64,000 bases of DNA, taken from NCBI RefSeq assembly GCF_001644225.1, contig NZ_LSTV01000001.1:62001-126000 (forward strand), written 5' to 3'. The position numbers were made by a program, and so were the translations under genes. The notes beneath the pieces are model-generated. The model was not told the origin of the DNA and did not search any database. It was given only the letters and a program-made list of their open reading frames with translations. This stretch comes from Microbacterium oleivorans (GTDB taxonomy: Bacteria; Actinomycetota; Actinomycetes; Actinomycetales; Microbacteriaceae). Positions 6,222 through 15,000 of the stretch are shown here, piece by piece (within the stretch, counting starts at the first letter, position 1; every line of letters starts with the position of its first letter).

Positions 6222-7901
6222 ATGCGAGCTTCCCGCCGCACCGCGGTCGCTGCTGTCGCGGTCGCCGTCCTGGCGTTGAGCGCGTGCGCGCCGGCGCTCC
6301 CGCCGTCCGTCGTCCCCGACAGCACGGTCACCGTCGGCTGGGCTGGTCCGGTGACATCCCTGAACGCCCGGGTCGATCCGACGCCGGCCAACCGCGACAT
6401 CGCGGCGGTGACCCGATCGTCCTTCGGTCGCGTCGTGGACGGTGAGGTCGTCCCGGACGAGTCGTTCGGCACAGTCCGCATCCTTCGAGAAGACCCGTTC
6501 ACCGTCCGTTACGACGTGGCGGAGCCGTCGTGGTCTGACGGCATCCCGCTCGACGCCGCCGACCTCGTCCTCGGGTGGGCGGCATCCGTGGGTCTGCTGT
6601 CCGAGGACGGCCCGTCGGATGCCGCGCTGGAGGCGCCCCGTCCGAGGATCGACGAGTTCGCGCGGTCGATCGACGTCACGTTCGCAGCACCGACCATCGC
6701 GTGGCAGACCGCCGTGTCGGCGGACGCTCCGGCGCACACCGTCGGCATGCGCGCCTTCGACCTCGACGACCCCATGGAGGCGAAGCAGGCGGTCATCCGC
6801 GCCGTCCTCGATCGGGATGCCGGTGCCCTCGCCGCGATCGCGGAGGTCTGGAACACCGCCTTCGCCGTCTCGGGCGATACCGTCGACGCCGACCTCGCGC
6901 TCTCGAGCGGCCCCTACGTCGTCGCCGACATCGAGGACGAGGGCGCGAGCGTCACGCTGGCGCCCAACCCGGCCTACACCGGTGCGGCCGCGCCGAAGAT
7001 CGCCGACATCGAGCTCGTCTCGCGCGGCGACGATCCCGTCGCGGCGGTGGGGGAGTCGCTCGACATCGTCTCCCTGAGCCCGACCCCCGACGACCGGGAA
7101 GCCGTCCGTCAACGCGAGCGACGGGACTTCGTCGTGCAGACGACGCACGACGGCACCATCTGGACGCTGCTCCTCAGCCCCGACGGGGTCTTCACGGAGC
7201 GCGCCGCGCGCGCGGCATTCCTGCGCGTCGTCCCCGCCGACGAGATGGTCGCCGCCGGTGCGGGCGAGTGGGCGCAGGCGTACCCGAAGACCACGTCGAT
7301 GGTCACGGCGCCGGGGTCCCGCGCCTTCGATGTCGTCACGGAGGATTCCGGGTTCGCCGAGGCACTCGGCACGCCGGCCGACGACGCCGCCCTGGACCGG
7401 ACGGCGGCGGGTGTCCGCGACGACGCGCGCGTGTGCGTCCTCTACGACTCCCGCAACGGCTTCGCCAAGGGGGCGTTCGGCGCTCTGAAGACGGCGGCCG
7501 CCGAGGCGGGATGGGACGTCGTCGACTGCGCCACGGACGACCTCGACGCCGCCGTGAAGGCGCCCGGGTGGGATGCCGTCATTCGGCGCGTCCGCGTGCC
7601 GCAGACTCCTCGGGCCATCGCCCAGCAGTGGGGCACCGACGGATCGTCGAGCCTCGTCGGCCAGGCCGACCCCGCACGCGACGAGCTGATCTCGACGCTC
7701 CAGCAGACCGTCGACGTCTACGCCGCGCGGGATCTGCTCGCCCGGATCGAGTCGACGATCGTGCAGGCCGCCGTCGCACGGCCGCTCGCCGCCGTCCCGC
7801 GCGTGACGATCGTCGCCCCCGACGTCACCGGGGTCACGGTGCGCGACGGTGACGACGCTCCGCTGCTCTCCGACGTCGCAGGGTGGACGCCCGCCGGCTG
7901 A
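6222..7901 (+). CDS. Family 5 (oligopeptide/dipeptide-type) substrate-binding lipoprotein
   Basis: A 559-residue extracytoplasmic solute-binding protein. A signal peptide ends in a lipobox, LSAC (Cys about 21), giving a membrane-anchored lipoprotein. The early [11 protein letters not shown] and the [17 protein letters not shown] block are typical of SBP_bac_5 proteins that bind peptides or other bulky ligands. No permease or ATPase genes lie beside it, so it is an orphan binding protein here; its transporter may be elsewhere, or it may serve another role. The ATG at 6222 is 7 nt after the preceding stop, suggesting coupling. Confidence 0.85.
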   Translation: MRASRRTAVAAVAVAVLALSACAPALPPSVVPDSTVTVGWAGPVTSLNARVDPTPANRDIAAVTRSSFGRVVDGEVVPDESFGTVRILREDPFTVRYDVAEPSWSDGIPLDAADLVLGWAASVGLLSEDGPSDAALEAPRPRIDEFARSIDVTFAAPTIAWQTAVSADAPAHTVGMRAFDLDDPMEAKQAVIRAVLDRDAGALAAIAEVWNTAFAVSGDTVDADLALSSGPYVVADIEDEGASVTLAPNPAYTGAAAPKIADIELVSRGDDPVAAVGESLDIVSLSPTPDDREAVRQRERRDFVVQTTHDGTIWTLLLSPDGVFTERAARAAFLRVVPADEMVAAGAGEWAQAYPKTTSMVTAPGSRAFDVVTEDSGFAEALGTPADDAALDRTAAGVRDDARVCVLYDSRNGFAKGAFGALKTAAAEAGWDVVDCATDDLDAAVKAPGWDAVIRRVRVPQTPRAIAQQWGTDGSSSLVGQADPARDELISTLQQTVDVYAARDLLARIESTIVQAAVARPLAAVPRVTIVAPDVTGVTVRDGDDAPLLSDVAGWTPAG

Positions 7902-7969
7902 ACCGCGGCATCCGCTGTCGTGTCCGATTTCCGCGAGTCGGCGTCGGTGGCGCGTGTCAGGCTGGAGCC

Positions 7970-9475
7970 ATGACGATCGTGCCGATGACCTTCGACGAGC
8001 GGTACCGCGCGATCGACGCGCGGGACGCGCGGTTCGACGGACAGTTCGTCACCGCCGTCCACTCGACCGGCATCTACTGCCGACCGAGCTGCCCGGCCCG
8101 CACGCCGAAAGCCGCGAACGTCACCTTCTACCCGACGAGCGCCGCCGCGCACGAGGCCGGTTTCCGCGCGTGCAAACGCTGCCTCCCCGAGGCGACCCCG
8201 GGCTCGCCGCAGTGGAACCTCCGCGGCGACGTCGCCGGTCGCGCGATGCGCCTGATCGCCGACGGCGTCATCGACCGGGAAGGAGTGCCCGGGCTCGCAC
8301 GGCGTCTCGGCTACTCAGAACGCCACCTCACGCGTCTGCTCGCCGCCGAGCTCGGGGCGGGCCCGCTCGCCCTCGCGCGGGCCCACCGGGCGCACACGGC
8401 CCGGACCCTGCTCGTCGACACCGAGCTGCCGATGGCCGACGTCGCGTTCGCGGCGGGCTTCGGCAGCATCCGTCAGTTCAACGACACCATGACCGAGGTC
8501 TTCGCGCTGTCGCCGACCGAGCTGCGCGCGAGGCGGCGGGGCGGGACCACGGCCGCCGGCCGCATCGACCTCGTCCTGCCCGTGCGCGAGCCCTTCGACT
8601 CCGTCGGCCTGTTCGGGTGGATGCGCGCCCATGCGATCCCGGGTGTCGAGGTGGGTGAGACGGCCTCGTTCGCGCGCACGATCCGGCTGGACGGCGGACC
8701 GGCGTGGTTCGAGGTGCGGCAGGATGCCGCGGGACGGATGCGGCTGCGCGCCGACCTTGCCTCGTTGCGCGACCTCGCCCCGCTCCTGTCCCGCGTCCGT
8801 CGCCTGTTCGACCTCGACGCCGACCCCGCCGCCGTCGACGCGGCGCTCGCCGCGCACCCCGAGCTGCGGCCCCTCGTCGCGCGGGTGCCCGGCGTGCGTC
8901 TGCCCGCAGCGATCGACGCGGACGAGATGCTCATCCGCGCGATGATCGGCCAGCAGATCAGCGTCGCGTCGGCGCGGACGGTGATGGGCCGCCTCGCCGC
9001 CGCCCTCGGCGAGCCCGTCGAGACGCCGCACGGACCCGCCGTCCTGTTCCCGACGCCGCAGGCCGTCGCCGAGCACGGTGCCGGGGTGCTGCGGGGACCG
9101 GGCGCGCGCATCCGCGCCATCGTCCACGCGGCGACGGCCCTCGCCGACGGCTCGCTCCGGCTCGGACCCGGCGACGACACCCACGAACAGCGCGCCGCCC
9201 TGCTCGCCCTCCCGGGTATCGGGCCGTGGACCGCCGACTACGTGCGCATGCGGGTGCTCGGCGACCCCGACGTCCTGCTGCCCGGAGACGTCGCGGCCCG
9301 GGCGGGAGCGGCGGCCGCCGGCATCCCGTCGGACGCGAAAGGCCTGACCGCCTGGTCGGCGCGGGTCGCGCCCTGGCGCAGCTACCTCATGGCGCACCTC
9401 TGGTACGCCGCGCCCGTCACGCAGGCCTGGCGTGCCGTGGACCTCGATCCCTCTTCCCGGAAGGCCGCCTCATGA
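7970..9475 (+). CDS. alkA: Ada N-domain / AraC HTH / AlkA 3-methyladenine DNA glycosylase fusion
   Basis: A 501-residue alkylation-damage protein combining adaptive-response sensing with base excision. Domains: Ada zinc/methyl-acceptor domain (about 8-78) with Cys37, Cys41, Cys68 and Cys71 in GIYCRPSC and CKRC; AraC-type HTH (about 85-185); AlkA N-terminal domain (about 195-305); helix-hairpin-helix glycosylase domain with [12 protein letters not shown] (about 417-428) and the expected catalytic Asp440 in LLPGDVA. The order matches mycobacterial AlkA (Ada-AlkA fusion). Methylation of Cys37 by methylphosphotriesters would turn it into an activator. It overlaps ogt by 4 nt (ATGA). Start ATG 7970 places the Ada domain at the N-terminus. 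Confidence 0.93.
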   Translation: MTIVPMTFDERYRAIDARDARFDGQFVTAVHSTGIYCRPSCPARTPKAANVTFYPTSAAAHEAGFRACKRCLPEATPGSPQWNLRGDVAGRAMRLIADGVIDREGVPGLARRLGYSERHLTRLLAAELGAGPLALARAHRAHTARTLLVDTELPMADVAFAAGFGSIRQFNDTMTEVFALSPTELRARRRGGTTAAGRIDLVLPVREPFDSVGLFGWMRAHAIPGVEVGETASFARTIRLDGGPAWFEVRQDAAGRMRLRADLASLRDLAPLLSRVRRLFDLDADPAAVDAALAAHPELRPLVARVPGVRLPAAIDADEMLIRAMIGQQISVASARTVMGRLAAALGEPVETPHGPAVLFPTPQAVAEHGAGVLRGPGARIRAIVHAATALADGSLRLGPGDDTHEQRAALLALPGIGPWTADYVRMRVLGDPDVLLPGDVAARAGAAAAGIPSDAKGLTAWSARVAPWRSYLMAHLWYAAPVTQAWRAVDLDPSSRKAAS

Positions 9476-9963
9476 CCGCGATCCTGCAGACCATCGACAC
9501 CCCCGACGGCCCCTTCACGATCCTCGAGGACGACGGTCGGGTGCTGTCGTCCGGGTGGACGGACGACCCCGAGCGCATCCTCGGGCGCCTCCGCGCGGAC
9601 CGCCTGCCGCCGCACGTCGCGCTGGGGCGGACGCAGGCGGCGGCGCGGGCGCTCGCGTACTACGACGGCGACCTCACCGCGATCGACGACGTGCCCGTGA
9701 TGCAGTACGGCACCGCCCTGCAGGCCGCCGGGTGGGCGGCCCTGCGTCGCATCCCGGCCGGGGGGCCGCTCACGTACCGCGAGTTCGCGGCCCACCTCGG
9801 ATCGCCGAACGCGGTCCGGGCCGCGGCATCCATCTGCGCGCGGAACGCGCCGGCGCTGTTCGTCCCGTGCCACCGGGTCCTGCGCACCGGGGGAGCGCTC
9901 GGCGGGTTCGCGTGGGGGCTGCATGTGAAGCAGAGCCTGCTGCAGCGCGAAGCGGGGAAATGA
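9472..9963 (+). CDS. ogt: Methylated-DNA-[protein]-cysteine S-methyltransferase
   Basis: A 163-residue suicide enzyme that transfers O6-methyl or alkyl groups from guanine to its own cysteine. The active motif PCHRV holds the acceptor Cys133. [20 protein letters not shown] helix-turn-helix precedes it, and the C-terminal [11 protein letters not shown] loop follows. It overlaps the alkA stop by 4 nt, so the two form one adaptive-response operon, as in mycobacteria (alkA-ogt). Confidence 0.93.
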   Translation: MTAILQTIDTPDGPFTILEDDGRVLSSGWTDDPERILGRLRADRLPPHVALGRTQAAARALAYYDGDLTAIDDVPVMQYGTALQAAGWAALRRIPAGGPLTYREFAAHLGSPNAVRAAASICARNAPALFVPCHRVLRTGGALGGFAWGLHVKQSLLQREAGK

Positions 9964-9976
9964 TCAATCCATCTGA

Positions 9977-10014
9977 GTAAGCGCTTGCTTACAGCGAATC
10001 CTCAGGGATATCCT
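9977..10014 (+). promoter_or_regulatory. Operator-promoter of the ABC exporter operon
   Basis: GTAAGC-N4-GCTTAC (9977-9992) is a perfect 6-bp-arm inverted repeat of the size TetR-family repressors bind. A -35-like TTGCTT (9985-9990) lies inside it, and TATCCT (10009-10014) follows after 18 nt as the -10. Overlap of operator and -35 fits repression. The 314-nt space between ogt and the exporter is otherwise a transcribed leader. No TetR gene is present in this window. Confidence 0.6.
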
Positions 10015-10068
10015 GGAGGGCTCCCGCACGCCGCGGGGGCCCTGTCCGGCCCCATCAAGGAGGAAGCC

Positions 10069-10140
10069 ATGTCCCCGGAGATCGTCTACACGAAGTCCGC
10101 CGCCTTCCTCGTCGCCGGACGCCCCGTCCGTCGGGGATGA
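10069..10140 (+). CDS. 23-residue leader peptide (upstream ORF) of the ABC exporter operon
   Basis: A short frame, MSPEIVYTK... ending GRPVRRG then TGA, begins 5 nt after a near-perfect Shine-Dalgarno AAGGAGGA (10057-10064), the strongest ribosome site in the neighbourhood. A GGGGCC/GGCCCC stem (10036-10041 and 10048-10053) sits just upstream. The exporter's own ribosome site is weak by comparison. This layout is what one sees for translation-controlled leaders of resistance and efflux genes. No homologous peptide is recognised, so a regulatory role is inferred. Confidence 0.5.
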   Translation: MSPEIVYTKSAAFLVAGRPVRRG

Positions 10141-10144
10141 CGAC

Positions 10145-10177
10145 CGAGGTCTGACCTCGCGCGGAAGCTTCCCGCGC
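10145..10177 (+). promoter_or_regulatory. Hairpins between leader peptide and exporter (possible attenuator)
   Basis: Two adjacent stems lie just downstream of the leader stop: CGAGGT-CTG-ACCTCG (10145-10159) and GCGCGG-N7-CCGCGC (10159-10177). They share base 10159 and so could be mutually exclusive or stacked. No clear U tract follows. The remaining 100 nt to the exporter start holds no further strong structure by eye. Confidence 0.35.
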
Positions 10178-10277
10178 CCCTCATCGTTCTCCCTCGACGG
10201 GTCCCCGAGACCCCGATCGTCCGCGCCCCCGTGCGCTCCTCGCCGCTTCGGCATCCGCTCCTCACCTGTGCAGGATC

Positions 10278-12098
10278 ATGACCTCCTCGACGCATCTCCG
10301 TCTGTCCACCGCCCGTTCCCTCGCCCGCCTCATCCCCTTCGCGAAGCCCGTGCTCCCGCGCCTGGGGCTCGGCGCCCTCAGCGCGCTCATCGCGAGTCTG
10401 CTGGGTCTCACCATCCCCCTCGTGCTCGAACAGATCGTCGGCACCAACGGCCCCATCGCCTCGGGTGACCCGTGGCTGATCGCCCTCGGCGCCGGCGCCG
10501 TGCTGCTGCTCGGCCTCCTCGAGGCGCTCATGGTGTGGGCGCGCCGCTGGTTCGTGCTCGCCCCGGCCACCGCCGTCGAGTACGAGCTGCGCACCGACTT
10601 CTACGCGCGCCTGCAGCGGCTGCCGGTCGCTTTCCACGACCGCTGGCAGTCCGGCCAGCTGCTCAGCCGCATGATGCAGGACATCGGCCTCATCCGTCGA
10701 TGGATGGCCTTCGGTGTCGTGCTGCTGGTCGTGAACATGATCACGATCGTCGTCGGCTCCGTCATCCTGTTCAGCTGGCACTGGCTGCTCGGCACGATCT
10801 TCGTCGTCGTCTCCGCACCGCTGTGGATCGCCGGCTACGTCTTCGAGAACCGATACGGCATGCTCTCGCGGCAGAGCCAGGACCAGGCCGGTGACCTGGC
10901 GACCGCCGTCGAGGAGTCGGTCCACGGCATCCGTGTCCTGAAGGCCTTCGGCCGCGGCAGCCACGCCCTGCGCAAGTTCACGCGTCAGGCGGAGACGCTC
11001 CGCGAGACCGAGATCAGCAAGGCCAAGGCCGTCGGCTGGATCTGGTTCTGGCTGGTGCTGCTCCCCGACATCGCGTTCGCGCTGTGCCTGGGCGCGGGCA
11101 TCTACCTCGTGTCGGTGGAGCAGATCGACACCGCGGCGCTCATCGCGTTCTTCGCGATGGCGACCATTCTGCGGTGGCCCGTCGAGTCCATCGGGTTCCT
11201 GTTCTCGTTCCTCGTCGACGCGCGGACCGCGACGGACCGCATCTTCGAGGTCTTCGACGAGCAGAACACGATCGTCGACCCCGAGAACCCCGTCTCGATC
11301 GCTGAACCCCGCGGCGAGCTGGTCTTCGAGGGGGCGCGGTTCCGCTATCAGGATGCCGCGGCCACCGAGCGAGACCTGCTCGACGGCATCGACCTGTCAC
11401 TGCGGCCCGGTGAGACCATGGCGCTCGTCGGTCTCACCGGCTCGGGCAAGACGACGCTCACGACGCTGCCCGGACGCCTGTACGACGTCACCGGGGGACG
11501 CGTCCTGATCGACGGCGTTGACGTGCGCGACCTGTCGCTCACGGAACTGCGCCGTCACGTCGGCATGGCCTTCGAGGACGCCACGCTCTTCTCGCAGACC
11601 GTGCGCGAGAACGTGCTCCTCGGTCGTGAGGACCTCGATCCGCACAGCCCCGAGGGTGAGCGCGTCCTGCGCGAAGCCCTGCAGGTCGCGCAGGCGGCGT
11701 TCGTCGACGACCTGCCCGACGGCGTCGACACCGTCATCGGCGAAGAGGGGCTGAGCCTCTCGGGCGGTCAGCGTCAGCGTCTCGCACTGGCCCGCGCCGT
11801 CGCCGCCCGCCCGGCCGTCCTCGTACTCGACGACCCGCTGTCGGCTCTCGACGTCGACACCGAGGCGCTCGTCGAGGACGCCCTCCGCGTGGTGCTCGCC
11901 GAGACGACGGCCCTCGTGGTCGCCCACCGGCCGTCCACCGTCACGCTCGCCGACCGCGTCGCACTCCTCGAAGAGGGCCGTGTCACCGCCGTCGGCACGC
12001 ACTCCGAGCTCCTGCGCACCAGTGAGCACTACCGGCACGTCATCTCGAGTCTCGAGGACGAGCAGGAACGTCAGCAGAAGAGGGAGGTGTCCCTGTGA
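10278..12098 (+). CDS. Heterodimeric ABC exporter subunit with degenerate ATPase site
   Basis: A 606-residue half-transporter: six-helix ABC membrane domain (about 20-315) then a nucleotide-binding domain (about 345-590). Walker A is GLTGSGKTT (about 384-392), signature LSGGQRQR, Walker [13 protein letters not shown]. The catalytic Glu after Walker B is Asp, and the Q-loop reads FEDATLF rather than containing Gln. Such changes mark the non-hydrolytic site of heterodimeric exporters (TM287/288 and LmrCD type; Rv1272c/Rv1273c in mycobacteria). The partner with a canonical site overlaps its stop codon. Substrate could be drugs or lipids; sequence does not decide. Confidence 0.88.
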   Translation: MTSSTHLRLSTARSLARLIPFAKPVLPRLGLGALSALIASLLGLTIPLVLEQIVGTNGPIASGDPWLIALGAGAVLLLGLLEALMVWARRWFVLAPATAVEYELRTDFYARLQRLPVAFHDRWQSGQLLSRMMQDIGLIRRWMAFGVVLLVVNMITIVVGSVILFSWHWLLGTIFVVVSAPLWIAGYVFENRYGMLSRQSQDQAGDLATAVEESVHGIRVLKAFGRGSHALRKFTRQAETLRETEISKAKAVGWIWFWLVLLPDIAFALCLGAGIYLVSVEQIDTAALIAFFAMATILRWPVESIGFLFSFLVDARTATDRIFEVFDEQNTIVDPENPVSIAEPRGELVFEGARFRYQDAAATERDLLDGIDLSLRPGETMALVGLTGSGKTTLTTLPGRLYDVTGGRVLIDGVDVRDLSLTELRRHVGMAFEDATLFSQTVRENVLLGREDLDPHSPEGERVLREALQVAQAAFVDDLPDGVDTVIGEEGLSLSGGQRQRLALARAVAARPAVLVLDDPLSALDVDTEALVEDALRVVLAETTALVVAHRPSTVTLADRVALLEEGRVTAVGTHSELLRTSEHYRHVISSLEDEQERQQKREVSL

Positions 12099-13906
12099 GC
12101 ACCGTCACGGGCACCAGCGGCGAAGACCGCTCCGATTACACCCGCGAGGAGAGCCGGCAGATCCGGCGCCGCTCGCTGCGACTGCTCGGGTCGCTCGTCA
12201 CGCCGCTGAAGATGCAGCTCGTCCTCGCGGGCATCGTGCTGGTCATCTCGACCGTCCTCCGCGTCGCCGGCCCCGCCCTCGTCGGCTGGGGCATCGCGAA
12301 CGCGCTGCCGGCCGTCCAGAAGGAAGCCGACTGGACGCCGACGATCGCCGTCGTCGCGGTGTTCCTGGTCACTGCGATCGGCGGTGCGGCCCTCATCGGG
12401 TGGTACGCGGTCGTCGTGGCGCGGCTGACTCAGGCGGTCATGCTGGACCTCCGCAAGCGGATCTTCCTGCACACGCAGAAGCTCAGCCTCGAGTTCCACG
12501 AGTCGTACACGTCCGGCCGCATCATCTCGCGTCAGACGAGCGACCTCGACACGATCCGCGAGCTGCTCGACGGCGGACTCAACGAGCTCGTCTCGGGCCT
12601 GCTCTACGGCGGGTTCACGCTCGTCGCGCTGATCCTGCTCGACTGGCAGTCCGGCCTCGTGCTCGCCTTCATGGGCATCCCGCTGTTCTTCCTCATGCGC
12701 TGGTTCTATCTGCGCTCGCAGGTCGTCTACCGCGAATCGCGCGTCGTGAGCGCGAAGGTGATCGTCAAGTTCGTCGAGACGATGACCGGCGTCCGCGCCG
12801 TCAAGGCCTTCCGCAAGGAGCCGGCCAACGACGGCGAGTTCGGCGGGCTCGCGAGCGACTACCGCGACATCAACATGCGCTCGATCCGCCTGTTCGGCAC
12901 GTTCGAGCCCGCCATGATGGCGCTCGCCTCGTTCGCCCTCGCCGCCGTCGTGCTGTGGGGCGGGCTGCGCGTGGTCAGCGGTGCGCTCGAGCTCGGTTTC
13001 CTGCTGTCGGCGGTGCTCTACGTGCGCAACTTCTTCGCCCCCATGCAGGAGGTCGCGTTCTTCCTGAACTCGTACCAGTCCGCCACGGCCGCGCTCGAGA
13101 AGGTGTCGGGTGTGCTCGAGGAGGACCCGACCGTCCCCGACCCGACGAAACCCGTGGACCTGCGCCAGGCGACCGGCCACCTGCGCTTCGACGACGTGAC
13201 GTTCGGGTACTCCGAGACGAAGACGATCCTGCCGCACTTCCGGCTCGACATCCCGGCCGGGCAGACGATCGCCCTCGTCGGCACGACGGGCGCCGGCAAG
13301 TCGACGCTCGCCAAGCTCGTCGCGCGGTTCTACGACCCGACGAAGGGGGCCGTGACCCTCGACGGCGTCGACCTGCGGGAGCTGCATCCGAAGGACCTGC
13401 GCCGCGCGATCGTCATGGTCACGCAGGAGGCGTACCTGTTCAGCGGGACCGTCGCGGACAACATCGCCCTCGGCAAGCCCGACGCGACGATGGACGAGAT
13501 CCGTGCGGCGGCCCGCGCGGTCGGTGCGGACGCCTTCATCGAGAAGCTGCCCGACGGGTACGACACCGACGTGAACAAGCGCGGCGGTCGCGTCTCTGCC
13601 GGTCAGCGTCAGCTGATCTCGTTCGCGCGCGCGTTCCTCGCCGACCCCGCGGTGCTGATCCTCGACGAGGCGACGGCGTCGCTCGACATCCCGAGCGAAC
13701 GGCAGATCCAGGAGGCCCTCGGCACCCTGCTCGCCGACCGCACGGCGATCATCATCGCGCACCGTCTGTCGACGGTCGCGATCGCCGACCGCGTGCTCGT
13801 CATGGAGCACGGCCGGATCATCGAGGACGACACCCCCGACGCCCTCATCGCCGGCACGGGCAAGTTCGCGCAGCTGCACCGCGCCTGGCGCGAATCGCTC
13901 GTCTGA
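12095..13906 (+). CDS. Heterodimeric ABC exporter subunit with canonical ATPase site
   Basis: The 603-residue partner of the preceding subunit. Membrane domain about 40-330; NBD with Walker [10 protein letters not shown] (about 396-404), Q-loop TQEAYLF, signature SAGQRQL (Ala replacing Gly) and Walker [13 protein letters not shown] with the catalytic Glu. GTG 12095 overlaps the upstream stop (GTGA) and follows AGGGAGGTG. Together the two genes form a complete multidrug/lipid-type exporter, co-regulated by the leader at 9.98-10.28 kb and closed by a strong terminator. Confidence 0.88.
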   Translation: MSTVTGTSGEDRSDYTREESRQIRRRSLRLLGSLVTPLKMQLVLAGIVLVISTVLRVAGPALVGWGIANALPAVQKEADWTPTIAVVAVFLVTAIGGAALIGWYAVVVARLTQAVMLDLRKRIFLHTQKLSLEFHESYTSGRIISRQTSDLDTIRELLDGGLNELVSGLLYGGFTLVALILLDWQSGLVLAFMGIPLFFLMRWFYLRSQVVYRESRVVSAKVIVKFVETMTGVRAVKAFRKEPANDGEFGGLASDYRDINMRSIRLFGTFEPAMMALASFALAAVVLWGGLRVVSGALELGFLLSAVLYVRNFFAPMQEVAFFLNSYQSATAALEKVSGVLEEDPTVPDPTKPVDLRQATGHLRFDDVTFGYSETKTILPHFRLDIPAGQTIALVGTTGAGKSTLAKLVARFYDPTKGAVTLDGVDLRELHPKDLRRAIVMVTQEAYLFSGTVADNIALGKPDATMDEIRAAARAVGADAFIEKLPDGYDTDVNKRGGRVSAGQRQLISFARAFLADPAVLILDEATASLDIPSERQIQEALGTLLADRTAIIIAHRLSTVAIADRVLVMEHGRIIEDDTPDALIAGTGKFAQLHRAWRESLV

Positions 13907-13924
13907 GCCGGCGCTGAGCCGCTG

Positions 13925-13963
13925 ACGGATGCCGGGGCCCGAAGTCGGGGCCCCGGCATCCGT
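13925..13963. terminator. Strong bidirectional terminator
   Basis: Perfect 16-bp arms ACGGATGCCGGGGCCC (13925-13940) and GGGCCCCGGCATCCGT (13948-13963), 7-nt loop, between convergent operons. Confidence 0.85.
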
Positions 13964-14076
13964 CGTTCGGGGTGTGCCGTCCGTGCCGGATTCAGGTTCA
14001 GGCGCCCGTCACCGCGCGCAGCCTGCGGTCGGAGTCTTCTGAACCTGCACTCGGCACGCCGGACGCCGGCCGCGGG

Positions 14077-15000
14077 TCAGATCGCGCCGGCGCGGTGGAC
14101 GACGGTGCCGAGCGGATGCCGTGGGTCGAGGCGCGCGAGGGCGACGGCGCCGTCGATGCCGACGCCGGCGGGATCCACCAGCGTGAGGTGGGACTCTGCG
14201 TCGAGCTCTCGTGCGAACGCGTCCCGGAGCGGGGCCGAGGAGAAGACGCCGCCGATCGCGCAGACGGGGAGCGTCGTATGATCGCTGCGCACCCTCGATG
14301 CCGCCGTCCGCACGCTGTGCGCCAATTCCACGGCCGCGCGAGCAGAGATGTCGAGCGCGACCGCGTCTCCTGCGTCGGCCGCGGCGGCGACATCGCGCGC
14401 CAGCGACGCCACGACGCGAACGCGATCGTGGTTCGACTGGAGCTCGATGTACGCCTGGGTGAGGTCGGGCCAGAGGTCGCGGGCGACATCCGTCAGCGTC
14501 GTCGCAGGCCCCCGACCGTCGAACGCGCGCATGACGGCGTCGAGGGCCTCGCGGCCTATCCAGTACCCGCTCCCGGCGTCGCCCATGATCCAGCCCCAGC
14601 CGTCGACGCGCGCGGTCGTCGTCGCGCCCACGCCGAGAGTGACGACGCCGGTCCCCGAGGCGACCACGACGCCCGGGCGGTCGCCGAGGGCGCCCAGGAA
14701 TGAGGTCGTGGAGTCGTGGGCGAGAACGACACCCCGCACACCTTCGGCCGCGACGAGCGCCAGGAGGGCGCCGGCATCGGACTCCCGGTCGGTGAGACCC
14801 GAGACGCCTGCCGTCACGAGGTCGGGGATGACTCTGGAACGGGCGGCCGCGTCGCGGACGACCTGCGCGAGCTGCGGGAGAAGGTCGGTGCTGGTGTGGA
14901 TGCCGCCGGATCCCCACTCCTCGCGACGCCCATCCGCCTCGATCCGTACCTTCATGCCGCTCTGGCCGGCATCGATCGCCAGGACGGTGCGCCCGGTCAT
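14077..15000 (-). CDS. BadF/NAGK-family sugar kinase (N-acetylglucosamine kinase-like)
   Basis: A 307-residue ASKHA-fold ATPase. The phosphate-1 motif AIDAGQSGMKVRI is at the N-terminus; GVVVASGTGVVTLG and GWGWIMGDAGSGYWIGREAL follow, as in GlcNAc kinase-like members. CAIGGVFSSAPL is the adenosine-side motif. It overlaps the beta-mannosidase stop by 4 nt and is last in a three-gene operon, so it likely phosphorylates a sugar released by that operon (mannose, GlcNAc or another hexosamine; not decidable). Its ATG ends at 15000. Confidence 0.82.
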   Translation of the reverse strand: MTGRTVLAIDAGQSGMKVRIEADGRREEWGSGGIHTSTDLLPQLAQVVRDAAARSRVIPDLVTAGVSGLTDRESDAGALLALVAAEGVRGVVLAHDSTTSFLGALGDRPGVVVASGTGVVTLGVGATTTARVDGWGWIMGDAGSGYWIGREALDAVMRAFDGRGPATTLTDVARDLWPDLTQAYIELQSNHDRVRVVASLARDVAAAADAGDAVALDISARAAVELAHSVRTAASRVRSDHTTLPVCAIGGVFSSAPLRDAFARELDAESHLTLVDPAGVGIDGAVALARLDPRHPLGTVVHRAGAI

